From Vermamoeba vermiformis (taxonomy: Eukaryota > Tubulinea > Echinamoebida), in contig JBEWZL010000184.1 in NCBI GenBank assembly GCA_045837725.1, forward strand, positions 62,001 through 126,000: a stretch of 64,000 bases of DNA, in the 5' to 3' direction. The position numbers and the translations under genes were made by a program. The notes below the pieces were generated by a model, which saw nothing but the letters and a program-made list of their open reading frames with translations, was not told where the DNA came from and did not search any database. Below are positions 1-10,192 of the stretch, piece after piece (the stretch's first letter is position 1; every line of letters starts with the position of its first letter).

Positions 1-80
1 AATTCAAAATTAATTTCGAATTTGCTTATAAATGCAATGATTTGCGTATTCGATGGCATAGTAAATGTATTGACAAGTAC

Positions 81-225
81 CTTTACTGGTAATTATTTCA
101 GTAAAATTGCGCCAAGTGTCCGGGTCCATCTCTCTGTCGAATTCATTTGCTCGTTGCACTTGGTTAGCGTATATGAATGATACAAAAATGCATAGTAAAA
201 TAAATATTAGCGGGTGTTCTCTCAT
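81..225 (-). CDS. Acid-lipase-like secreted protein, first exon only (partial)
   Basis: This is a partial gene running off the left edge on the minus strand. The proposed start is at 225 and the exon ends at 81, where a GTACTT donor follows; the rest of the gene would lie left of base 1. The first 20 or so residues (MREHPLIFILLCIFVSFIYA) form a clear signal peptide, so the product should enter the secretory pathway. The following stretch, with DPDTWRNFTEIITSKG, resembles the region at the start of mature lysosomal acid lipases (partial alpha/beta-hydrolase lipase region, xPExxxNxSEIIxxxGY). If right, the enzyme hydrolyses cholesteryl esters or triglycerides in lysosomes. Only about 48 residues are visible and no catalytic residue is included, so the family call rests on one motif and the signal peptide. 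It is divergent from the EF-hand gene, with about 100 bp between the two starts. Confidence 0.5.
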
Positions 226-324
226 TTGGTTTTGCCTGTGTGCTGCCACGGAAGATCCACAAAATTGAAAATAAACCTTTCCCTGCAGGAATTCTATTTT
301 ATTCACTTTTTTAAATACACAACC

Positions 325-1300
325 ATGGGTAACAAGCAAACTGCTGAAGAAAAGGCTGACGTTGAAGGCACTTTGACCAAGTGGCGCAAGAAGTACAAGG
401 TTCCCGATGCAGCTTGGGAAGCTTTGAGGTAAATTGCTCTATGTTCAATTAATTGATGTATTAGAAAAATATTTGTGCATAACTTCCCGTCGTGGTAATA
501 TTTGCTAAGACCATTTTTCAATTACGGTGTGGATTTTAAATATATCCTTAAAATTGAAATTTTCTGTGTGATATCATATTTGAGAGTAAATAATTGTAAA
601 ATTTAGTATTCTATAATATTTCCTTAATACTTGAGGCTCAGTTTCAAATTCTTTGTTTTATTTCGAGATTCGCTTCTGGGACGCTAACATTTTGTGTTTT
701 AGGTCCAACTTCAATAAAATGGCTGGTCCTAGCAAGGATAGAGCTAGCTTGGATGCAGTTCAAAAGTGGTTCAGCAACGCTTTGGGCGCTCAAACCGCGA
801 AACAGCTTGCCCGCGCAATTGACACAGACAAGAGTGGATACGTCGATGTTTTGGAGTACATGCAATTCTGGTGCGTGCAAATTGGTGGTACTAACAACGA
901 AAAAATTACTACTTTCTTCAACTTGTTGGATGCTGACGGTAAGTACACAAGCTCGATCAGACCGGAATTGAAATTCGTTGTGTAACTTACCTACACCGAA
1001 ATTCGTTTATATTGATACTTATTATTCTTTTCAGGCAACGGTAAATTGGCAAAGGACGAAATGACCGACTTTTTGATCCTCGGTAACAAATTGGCTGCTG
1101 AAGCTGCAGGCACACCTGTTGACCCTTCAGTGCCCCAATTGATGCGCGATGTTGTCGAGAAGGTCTTCAAGGACATTGACATCGATAACGACGGTGCTTT
1201 GACTTTGGACGAAGTGCTCAAGGCTTGCGCCAAGTACCCCGACTACGAGAGCTTCTTCACTCAATTCGCCAGCGGTGTTGCAGGCAAGTTCTCTAAATAA
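325..1300 (+). CDS. N-myristoylation-motif EF-hand calcium-binding protein
   Basis: Three exons (325-428, 703-938, 1035-1300) join in frame to give 201 residues. The start MGNKQT fits the N-myristoylation pattern MGxxxS/T, as in neuronal calcium sensors, calcineurin B and CIB proteins. Two canonical EF-hand loops are visible, DTDKSGYVDVLEY and DADGNGKLAKDE (the latter rebuilt across the second splice junction), and a third, DIDNDGALTLDE, lies in exon 3. The N-terminal 60 residues may hold a degenerate fourth hand. A calcium-dependent membrane switch or adaptor role is likely from the fold, but the partner is unknown. There is no transmembrane segment. Introns are AT-rich with GTAAAT and GTAAGT donors. 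It is not close enough to any one subfamily for me to name an orthologue. Confidence 0.85.
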
Positions 1301-1408
1301 GAAAATATTATTACACAAGTCGTCGAATGAGCTGTGTTTTAGTAGCACAGGTCGCTTTATAATATTTGTATTAATGCTAAAGTAAAAAAAAGAATCAAGT
1401 CGAAACCT

Positions 1409-3359
1409 TTATTGTAATATCAGCAAATTATACAAAAAGTCTTCTACGAGCTCTTCGTAAGCATACAAATCTAGCTCTTTTTGTATTTGAACGAGTTGTT
1501 GCAACTTTTCGCGAGTTGAGAAGTTGACGATAAAATCGAACTGTTTGTCGTTCAGCACGTAAGATGGAGTAGCGAGACGAAGGATCAAATACCGTATTTC
1601 AGGTGGGATGGCAGCAAATAGACCCATGTCTCGCGCAGTAAACAGTTGCAAAGTCTGCAGAGTATGTACTGCCCAGTAGCGTTGCATGGTGGTTCGAGCC
1701 TTTACTTTCTCCGCCAATAACTCACAGGCTGGAGTGATCGCACTCGGCTCTTCATAGCCAAATGACATTGCACCAAGCCACTGCGGAGATAAATTGACCA
1801 TTTCGATTGCTCTGTTAAGTCGAGTGAGGTTAAATGGAGCGAATTGAAGGCGCATTAATTTCTTTTCTGCGAATAGGGGATGCAGTACCACGTTCATGCG
1901 CAACCTCCGCAAGCTAGTGTTAGATTTAATCGCTTCATAAAGCTCTTTTTCTTCCACTGCCCATCGCATAGGCATAGAAATGTTTTGTATGATATTCTTC
2001 TTGAGTATTTGTGCAATCACGGTGCAATGTTTGACCAAGCCATCCCAATCGTCCGTTTTAAAAGAAGTAATGGTATTATTATCCAAAAGCGCGGTCAGGT
2101 ATTCGTAGCTATCTCCAAATCCACATAAAGTGATCTTTTTCAATGTATTGTTCGCTTTCAGTGCATACGCGATCGCTAAAGAACTGCCCGAGAAAGTTGT
2201 CCTCGCAGTAAGTTTGAGTCTTTTTAAGTGCGTATTTGTTCTTATCATATCTGCAATCGCATCACAAAGGTTTTCGTCAACAGTGTCGCACTGCAACGAG
2301 AAGTGCGTAATTCTCGTGTTGCGCGCAATTTCCTTAACCAGCGCTCTAATCGAGTTATGTGCATCACCATCACAACGTACGTTAAACTTTCTGATGGAAG
2401 TTGATTTGCGCGCGAACTCTGTGGCTGTGGACCAAAATACAGGCACACCGACATCTTTTGCCTGTACTCCAATAGCCAGCTTTGTCAATGACGTGAAAGT
2501 GACAAATCTATCGAACATAGTTTGGATCATATCAGGAGTGGTGACTCCAACAAAGAACTTGACTGAAGAGGACTGTGACGCTGTTGCTAAGAATGGCTCG
2601 AGGTCAATATCGTTGTATGACGAGAATCCACCTCTGATAGTCAACTCGCTGTACGGTACGCGTGTCGGAATAACACCAGTCGGAGAAGGTTTGAGCTGGA
2701 AGATAGTACCACCCACTGTGAGCGTGTAGAGGTCTTTGTGCTTGACTACTCGTTGTATCTCATCGTCACTGAGTTGAGGATGGATGTGCAGCGTAGTAAT
2801 GGAGTGATTGGCCTCAATGGCTTGTAAAATTTCTTCGTTGCAAACTCTTGCTATGAGCACACGAACTACGCACTCAGGATGTGCTAGGTACTGACAATAA
2901 GCGCGCACTGCATCGTCGTCTAGCTTGTGTTGAAGATCCATGATTGGATGGTCAGGGTTGAAGTAAGTCTTGCCAACTAAGTGCTCATAAGGTTCGTGGA
3001 TCTGCCACCGATCTGTATGTAAAATATGAGTTTAGAAATATGTTGCCGGGTATGAAAGTACCTTCATAGAATTTAGACACAGGGATATCGATCGTGCCGG
3101 TCTTGGATTTCCAATGAATTATCTGTGGATCGATCAATAACGTCGCTACATTACAGCAGAAATTAAAAATAATTGTAATCCGTCTCCCCTTTGTCAATTT
3201 GAAACAACAATTGCCGTCAGTGACTAATGTTCTTAGTATTTTTTTATTTCTAAATTGAATTAATTCGAAAAGACCGACCTTCTGCACAAAGACGTGGCCG
3301 CACATATCACAAGCCGTAGCATTGAACCCTGCCATGAAGGTGCATACAGGGCAATTCAT
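1409..3359 (-). CDS. RanBP2-type zinc finger plus leucine-rich-repeat protein
   Basis: The most economical model has three exons on the minus strand (3359-3279, 3122-3062, 3012-1409) giving 581 residues. The N terminus CPVCTFMAGFNATACDMC has the C-x2-C-x10-C-x2-C spacing of a RanBP2/NZF zinc finger, a module that often binds ubiquitin or RNA. Residues from about 150 to 450 contain repeated leucine-rich patterns of ribonuclease-inhibitor type, for example TRITHFSLQCDTVDENLCDA and NTHLKRLKL, alternating strand and helix. The C terminus has no domain I recognise. The first intron would use a weak GTCGGT donor. The sequence from 3359 to 3062 is also open and in frame without it, which would add 52 residues, so the N-terminal structure is uncertain. 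The gene is divergent from the vinculin gene with 158 bp between the starts. The function is not known. Confidence 0.75.
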
Positions 3360-3517
3360 TTTTTAGCTGTTTAAAGTTTTGTGGTTGATCGGTTATGCGA
3401 GATAACTGAAGATTGTGATGTTTCAATCAGGGCTGCCAGTTGAACCAGAACGCGTGGCCGCGCTATCTTATTTACCTCATTATAATTACAACTAGCTCAA
3501 CCATCAATTGATCGAAG

Positions 3518-6500
3518 ATGGCACAGGGAGAACGCATTGAAGATCTATTAGAAAGCGTGGCCGATGCGGTCAGCGCTCTCGTGATGTTCTCAACAGAATC
3601 TGTGGAAAACAAACGCATGATGACTAATATTGCTAGTGGATCGAAAATCTTGAAGGAAGCTACAAATTTCTTGGTGGATTCTGCTGCAAAAACGACCAGT
3701 AAGTTTTATAATTTGAAATATTTTTAAAGTGACGCATTAAAATACGCTCGCCTTCAATTATTTATCAATAAGTGACTGTTATAATTGAATAATACTGCGT
3801 GCTAGTAGCATTTAAATAATTATTTCAAAAATGTTGAACGAAGAAAATCTTATCAAAATTGCTAGACAATTAAATCAAAATTTCTCTCGTCGAAAATTGG
3901 TGCGCTGTACATTCTAAATGAGAGAATAGTGCAATCTAACTGAAGATTATATCCACAAAAAATCTCGTACTTACAGATCTGTTTTCAGATGCGTGGAATA
4001 ACATTGGAAGTCCCGAAATGGCTGCCAAGATGCAAGAAGCAGGTTCTTTAATTGCCACGGCTACGCAAACTATTATCGATTCTGCTACCGAGTTGAGCGT
4101 CGATTTCTTCAAACAGTCTGCCAAGCAAGCAATCTTGGACGCAGGCAAGGACATTCTCAAGGGCACCGTGAGATTGCAACAGTTCTACGAATTATATGAG
4201 ATCGTCGTCATTTTGAGACAGGTAAGCTAATCCTAGAAGATGTGACAAGTCCTTATTCGTACTGTTCAGATTGAGATTTGCCGCATCAAGTTGACCTATG
4301 CACGCGAAGACACATTTGCAGTGGAAGAATTCTCATCAATTTTGTTCGTGTTGATTCGCATGCTCGAGCGCAGAGTGTTGCGTGTGCACGACACCAAGAT
4401 TAAAGATATGCTCGAACAGTCCGCCATGGAGATTGAAAAGACCATTGACCCATTGCGTCAAAATGTTCAAACTAAGCCTCAGGTACGTCTACAATTCCAA
4501 AGATGATTAGGCTAACACAGCACAGGACAACAAAACTAAGCAATTGCGCGAGTCAATCATCACAGCCTTGCAAGCAGCACTGAAGAAGGCTGAAGAGGCC
4601 ACCAAGCTGTCAGCCAAATCACCCTTCGACTTGAGCTTGTTGGACTCGCAAGTTAACCGCGGTGAAGTGTTCGAGGAAGAAGTAATTGCCTCACAAAGGT
4701 AAGGACACAATCGCAACTCGTTATTACACGTGCTCACCACTTACTACAGAGGATTGGAAGACCAAATCGAAGCTCTCAAGAAGGCCGTGCTGGGTGGTGA
4801 TGAACACGAAGTTGACAAAGTGTTGAGAGGTTTGCGCAAAGAAATTGAAGATCAATTAGAAGCAGCTGAAGAGAACGCCAAGGGCATTGCTGACCCTGCA
4901 CTTCGTGCCAAGTTGTTGGGCTCGGTTGATTTGTTGAAGAAGAAACTCCGTGACATGCTCGACAGAGTGGGCGATGCAGCACGCGAGTCTGCTCGCACTG
5001 GTAACTTGCAAGTTCTCGAGCCTATGCTCGCTGAGTTGATGAACGCTAGTGCTGCAGTCTTGACTCCTCGTGCTCGCAACAACGTCTTGCAACACGCTGC
5101 AAACATTGAAGACTTGCTCGATGAACTCGGCAGTGCTGCTGCCAAGGGCAACGGCAAGGGTGCTATTGACGCCGCCAAGGGCTTGAAGGCTGAGTTGTTG
5201 GAAATGTCTGAACTAGGCAAGATTCTCGCTCAAAACGTCGACGACGATCCTTTCAGAAAAAAGCGTTTGATGGAAGCTGCTGCTGAGTTGGCTGATTTGG
5301 GTGACATGTTGTCCAATGCCGCTGAGATCTTGGCCAAGAAAGGTGCCTCACCTGAATTGCTGAAGAAGCTTGCTGATATGATCAACCGTGTCAAGGGCGC
5401 CATGAAGAACTTGATCAATGCTGCCAGTCTCACCACTCCTCAAGAAATGCTCGAGAATGCCTCAGAAATCAACAAAGAACTCGACACATTGAAGACTAAT
5501 GCTGCAGACCCCAAGAAGAACGCTCAAGCAATCGTCAAGGGTATTGGCAGAGTCGGTGCACGTGTCAAGCCTCAAGTTGCTGTTGCCAATGCCTACGCTG
5601 AGCACGTCAATGACCCCGAGCAGAAGAAGAACATCACTGAAGCTGCTCAACAGTTGCAACAATCTGCCAGCGAATTAGCTCTTGCTGCTAAGGGTGCTAT
5701 TGGTGGTGCTTCAGAAGAGGCCAAAAAGAAGTTGTTGGCTGCCATTCAAAAGCTTCGTGATGCCAACGACCGATTATTGAACTCAGTCACTGATGCTCCT
5801 GATGAAGAAATGATGGCTCTTAAGGCACAAATTGCCGACGGTATTGAACGTGTCCACGCTGCTGTTGCTGCTGGTGACGTCAAAGCTGCCGCTGCTGCGT
5901 TGAGTGACTTGAAGGACAGTGTTAAGAAGCAAGTCTACTTGGCTCGCCTTGTTGCCGGTGGAATTGACGACCTTGAGCTCCGCAAAAAATTGCTGGACGC
6001 CTGTCTCGCTCTTGACAGTGGCATTCTCGACAACTTGTTGCCCGCTTTGCGAGGTGCCATGGAGAATCCCAATGACACTGCTGCTATTGTAAGTCTCTGA
6101 TATCCCGACAATAAGCATCTATTCTAACCTTTATGACTTCAGAAAAAATTGGACGACTTGTTGGGTGTTATTGATAAGAACACTTCTGCTTTGGTCACTC
6201 TGTCCAAGGAAGTCAGCCCCGAAGACAGCTTGGCTCAGAACGCCAAGAAGATGAACAAGACCATCGACAGAGCTTACCAAGCCATTCTCAAGCCAAGCGC
6301 CCCCGATGCCACAGCTGCCCTTAAAGAGGCTCGTGAGCAATTGGCTAAGCACAAGCAGTTGATCCAACTTGCTGTTGAGCGCACGACTGACCCGAAACAC
6401 GCTGATGCTTTGAACAATGCCATGGCTCAACTTGAAACTGACTTCCAGAATGTCGTTTTGGCTGCCAAGGAGAAGCTTACTAACCCTGCCACCCCTGACA

Positions 6501-7111
6501 GCAAGGTCACAGCCGCCGTAGATGCCTTCAAGAAACAAGCTACCTTGACTGGTCAATTGGCTCTCAAGCTGAAGCAAGTCCGTGCTGAAGCTGAAGAAGC
6601 CGAGAGATTGCGCCGATTGAAGGAAGAGGAGGAAATGAAGAACAAGGACGAGGTATACGCCGCCGCCCACACTGTCGAAAAGGTCGTTCAGCGCGTTCAA
6701 TTGGAGTTCCCTCACGACGGTTCACCCGCTGGTATGCTTGCCAAGGCCGCTAGTGAGATTGCACGCGCCATGAAGCTCTTGTCCGAAATTGCCAAGAAGG
6801 GCAACAAGAACGAGTTGATTATGAATGCCCGTGACATTGCCAACTACATTGCTGAAGTCGTCAAGTGGGCTAACAAGTGCGCTGAAGAGTGCTCAGATCC
6901 TCTCTTGGCTCGTGAGTTACGCGATGCTGCCAGTGTGGCCAAGAACTACAGTGTGCAATTGAAGATTCTGTGCGCTGTCAAGGCTGGTATGGATGCTGAT
7001 GATCCTACCGCCAAGAAATCGCTCGTTATTTGCGCTCAAGGTTTGGCTAAAGCTGTTGTGAACTGCGTCAACACGTCACAATTGGCCAAGTTGAAGAAGA
7101 AGCTTATTTAA
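3518..7111 (+). CDS. Vinculin/alpha-catenin family adhesion protein
   Basis: Six exons (3518-3698, about 3989-4221, 4270-4482, 4526-4698, 4750-6088, 6143-7111) give about 1035 residues, close to animal vinculin (1066). The protein is almost wholly alpha-helical, with repeated four-helix-bundle style segments. The C-terminal 170 residues match the vinculin tail: an IAxxMxLLSEIAKKG-like helix, then NARDIANYIAEVVKWANKC, CSDPLLARELRDAA, QLKILCAVKAGM and a basic end. Before the tail, where animal vinculin has a proline-rich linker, there is a charged coiled segment (EAERLRRLKEEEEMKNKDE) without the proline motifs. Vinculin family proteins link actin filaments to talin or cadherin-catenin complexes at the membrane. 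A second acceptor 12 nt upstream (exon start 3977) is also in frame and would add four residues. There is no sign of damage. Confidence 0.9.
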
Positions 7112-7221
7112 GCAGTATACAATCCGCGTGTAAGCGAACTGCTTATCTTTTATTTTTCAAACTGATGTGTACAGGTGTCGTATTTTAATAAACAAATTAA
7201 TGTTAACAATACAACAATGAT

Positions 7222-7802
7222 TCACAATCTCAACACCTCGCGCGTTTGAAGGCTGTTGCGCAATGTCACTGTGCGAGAAGGGGCAGCAGGCTGCTTCAAG
7301 GACAAGTTGAACAGTGGGAGGTCAATAGCATATGTGCCAGGATGCACGCGTTGTTTTTTTTTCTCGAAGGCCGTTTGATCCGGAATAACAAGACGGCGCA
7401 TCTTCAGCACGGTCGAAGCAGACTCCACAGTTGGCAAGTCCGTTTTAGGTAAGTCACCAGCGCTCTTAGTCAGACGAGGTCTTGTCTCTTGGCGCACAGT
7501 GAAGGGAGTTTTCCGGACCAAAGGACGACGGAACCAAAGAATATGCGGCGTATTCAAGTGGCTACCGCAGTGAACCCAGCCAGTAGACATGGTAATGCCA
7601 AATTGGCGCCACTCTTTCTCGCTCATAAGCTCACAGGGCACCAACAAAACAGCAAGTGATATTGGCAAAGTAACGTACCTGCGAGAGTTACGTGAATTGC
7701 ACCTTATTAATATCAAATGACTTACCTGTATTCGTAATAGTCATCGTTGAATTTCTCGGAGTAGAGGATTGGTTCGACGTTAATTGTCGTGTCGGGGTCC
7801 AT
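7222..7802 (-). CDS. CKS1: Cyclin-dependent kinase regulatory subunit (CKS) with long C-terminal extension
   Basis: Two exons (7802-7726, 7678-7222) give 177 residues. The core reads YSEKFNDDYYEYR, then YVTLP, LMSEKEWRQFGI, STGWVH and PHILWFRRPL, which is the CKS fold in order, including the phosphate-binding and CDK-contacting strands. CKS proteins bind CDKs and phosphorylated substrates and help processive phosphorylation in the cell cycle. The usual HE hinge motif before PHIL is replaced by HLNTPHIL, so the glutamate of HxPEPH is missing; this region governs domain swapping. The core ends near residue 90, and a further 85 or so residues rich in R, T, P and L follow. They have no domain I recognise. 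Typical CKS proteins are 79 to 150 residues. The gene is convergent with the vinculin gene and divergent from the glycosyltransferase gene. Confidence 0.9.
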
Positions 7803-8027
7803 TGTGTAGTGGTTTTGTGCTGAAAATAAAATTGTCCCATTTTCAAACGCTTTTATGGCTAATTTCACAACGGTTACTTGGCTTTTTTGGCAATTTCTTC
7901 CCGCTCAAACAATATTTGCAGAAGTACACGTGGCGTGCTACTCCCTTTTTATTTTGTGTACACAAACCAGATATCTTGTGAACACTTTCGTATCCAACCA
8001 CTATGTAAACAACAACATGTAAGAAGA

Positions 8028-10146
8028 ATGGGCGCAATTAGAGCAATAATTAGCCTCGCCTATCACGTGATTTATTTGGGTGTCACATTGGCACTTGCGA
8101 TATTGAAAGCAATTGTAGGCGAAACAAAAAAGGAAAGAATAATTATTTACACAAGGTAAACTTATTTACTAATTTATACAATACTAAATTTGACAATGCC
8201 ATCACTTCTAAAATTAATTTCGAATATTTCAATTTGTTGATGCTTTAATTACTCAATCAACCGCAGATACCCAGAGGCTGGTAATACTAAAAAACGAATG
8301 ATTCCTGGCTTAGGAGCAGAAGGTGCTGCCAAATTACAAAAAGAAATGACGGAGCACGTACTCAATGCCATGCGTTCTTTCAGAGCCCTGTCGGACATTG
8401 ACGTACAAGGTAATGACACTGAAGCCTCGGTGCCATGGTTACTAATGCCAGACTTCGTGTACCAGTCCACTTCAAAGGCGAGGGTTGTGCACGCATGAGC
8501 TCGTGGCTTGGAAATGACGTAACAATGGTCCCACAAGTTGAAGGCGACTTAGGGGTCAAGCTGATACACAGCGTTGCTTCTGCCTTTCGCGAGGGAGTCA
8601 AGTAAGTGCAGTCTACGAATGGCAGAACGATGCAGTCCCAATTCACCCAAAAACGGCGTTCAACCATCCGACATGGTGTAGGGGTTCAGCATATCCGCCT
8701 GTCACGCGGGTGACCCGGGTTCGATTCCCGGTGTTGGAGATTTCTTTTTTATTTTTGTCCCACTCCCTGCCCAAAGCGCGATGTAGCTGCTGTTTTAACC
8801 CCGCGTATTTATTTATTGTAGGAAAGTGATAATTATTGGTGGGGACATTCCGGACATCAAACCGAGATTAATGTTTGACGCGCTCGCTGCTCTGGACCAT
8901 GTTGACATGACTATTGGCCCCGCAGAGGACGGAGGTTATTATTTGATTGGCTTGCGATGGCGACAAGACTATGCACGCCAAGATAACAACCGCTGGACTG
9001 CGCTTTTCGAAGGAATTGATTGGGGCACTGAAGTTGTCTTCAGGTACACTTTACGTACAAATCCTAACAAGGCTATTTCGCTAATTGCTTGAGCGGTACA
9101 GGCAAACCACCGAAGCTGCAACTGCTGCACGCCTCACGTACCACGCAATTACGAAAATTGCTGATGTTGACAGACCCGAGGACTTGCACGTGTGGTAAGC
9201 ATAGCGCAATCAACCCTCCTTTATTAACACCGTACAGGAACAAAGCGCAAAAACGGATAACTGAACGGGTAAACTCCAACAAGATAAGCATTATCATTCC
9301 TACACTCAACGAGGAGCATAACTTGCCAAAAGTAAGCTACAATTACAATATTATGGAGTTCGACTAACAGCGCTGTTAGACGCTGGCAAGTCTACAAGGT
9401 GGAAATAACATCGAAGTGATTGTAGTTGACGGCGGCAGTACAGACAACACGGTCAGAATAGCAAAATCTTCATCGCTCGTCAATGCAGTAGGATTGACTC
9501 GTGGTGGACGCGCTAAACAGCTCAATGCTGGGGCTGCACAAGCAACAGGTACTAGTACCTGATCAGATTGTAGTGCGCATTTATCTGATACACCTCCACA
9601 GGGTCTATTTTACTGTTCTTACATGCTGACACGCTGCTTCCACTCGGGTACGACCACATGGTCCGAGCTGTTGTCACACATGACCGATGGCAAGGCCGCT
9701 GTGTTGGTGGTGCATTTGAGTTCAAATTGGACTGCGAGGACTCGTTGAGCATCAGGCTCATTGAAAACGTAGCCAACTGGCGCGCTAGAGAGTTGAAGGT
9801 ACGGTGTATTCTTTAAATCTGCAGAACGGTCTTTCACTTAGTTAATTAGTTACCCTACGGTGATCAAGCGCTGTTCATTCGACGAGATTCATTCGAACAG
9901 CTCGGCAGATTTCCAGAAGTGCCGCTGATGGACGACTACATTTTTGTAAGGAACTGGGCTCGTCGATTAGACTTGCACATCATCCACAGCCCTGCCATTA
10001 CTTCAGCACGACGATGGCAACGCGCAGGAGTGTGGCGCACAACGCTGTTAAATTGGCTCATCGTGCTAGCTTATCACGCGTACGTGCCAGTCGATGTGCT
10101 TGCCAAGGTCTATCGCGCAGTTGGTCGATTGTGCACCAAAAAATAA
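8028..10146 (+). CDS. Fused DUF2064-type transferase and family 2 glycosyltransferase, membrane-anchored
   Basis: Nine exons (8028-8155, 8267-8409, 8466-8601, 8822-9043, 9102-9194, 9238-9331, 9380-9548, 9602-9798, 9850-10146) give 492 residues. A hydrophobic N-terminal segment (about residues 5-30) should act as a membrane anchor or signal. Residues about 38-220 match the bacterial DUF2064/TIGR04282 transferase: IYTRYPEAGNTKKRMIPGLG, GEGDLGVK-like VEGDLGVK, IIIGGDIPDI and GPAEDGGYYLIGL. Residues about 245-490 match the TIGR04283 family 2 glycosyltransferase: ISIIIPTLNEEHNL, VVDGGSTDNT, GRAKQLNAGA, LFLHADTLLP, LPYGDQALFIRR and PLMDDY. In bacteria these two families are often neighbouring or fused genes. 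The sugar donor and acceptor are not known. Intron 3 (8602-8821) carries a tRNA gene in the same orientation. The gene ends 46 bp from the end of ISWI on the other strand. Confidence 0.9.
8667..8739 (+). tRNA. tRNA-Asp (anticodon GTC)
   Basis: The 73-nt cloverleaf is complete. The acceptor stem pairs TCCGACA with TGTTGGA (one G-U pair), with discriminator G. The anticodon loop is CTGTCAC with GTC at 8701-8703, and the T arm carries GGTTCGATTCC as box B. The A box region starts TGGTGTAGGGG. A run of six T at 8745-8750 ends RNA polymerase III transcription. There is no tRNA intron. The gene lies wholly within intron 3 of the fused glycosyltransferase gene, on the same strand, so it is read through by polymerase II as well. 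Confidence 0.97.
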
Positions 10147-10192
10147 ATTACAAAAACAACAGAATTTTTATGGTCAAAGCGAGTTAGTCAAT

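Noticed and set aside
539-550. ATATCCTTA in intron 1 of the EF-hand gene as a second U12 donor
   Set aside because: It is inside the intron, not at an exon border; the gene splices in frame with a normal GT-AG pair.
2130-2729. 199-codon plus-strand open frame
   Set aside because: Antisense of the LRR gene, with no recognisable domain and no splice context of its own.
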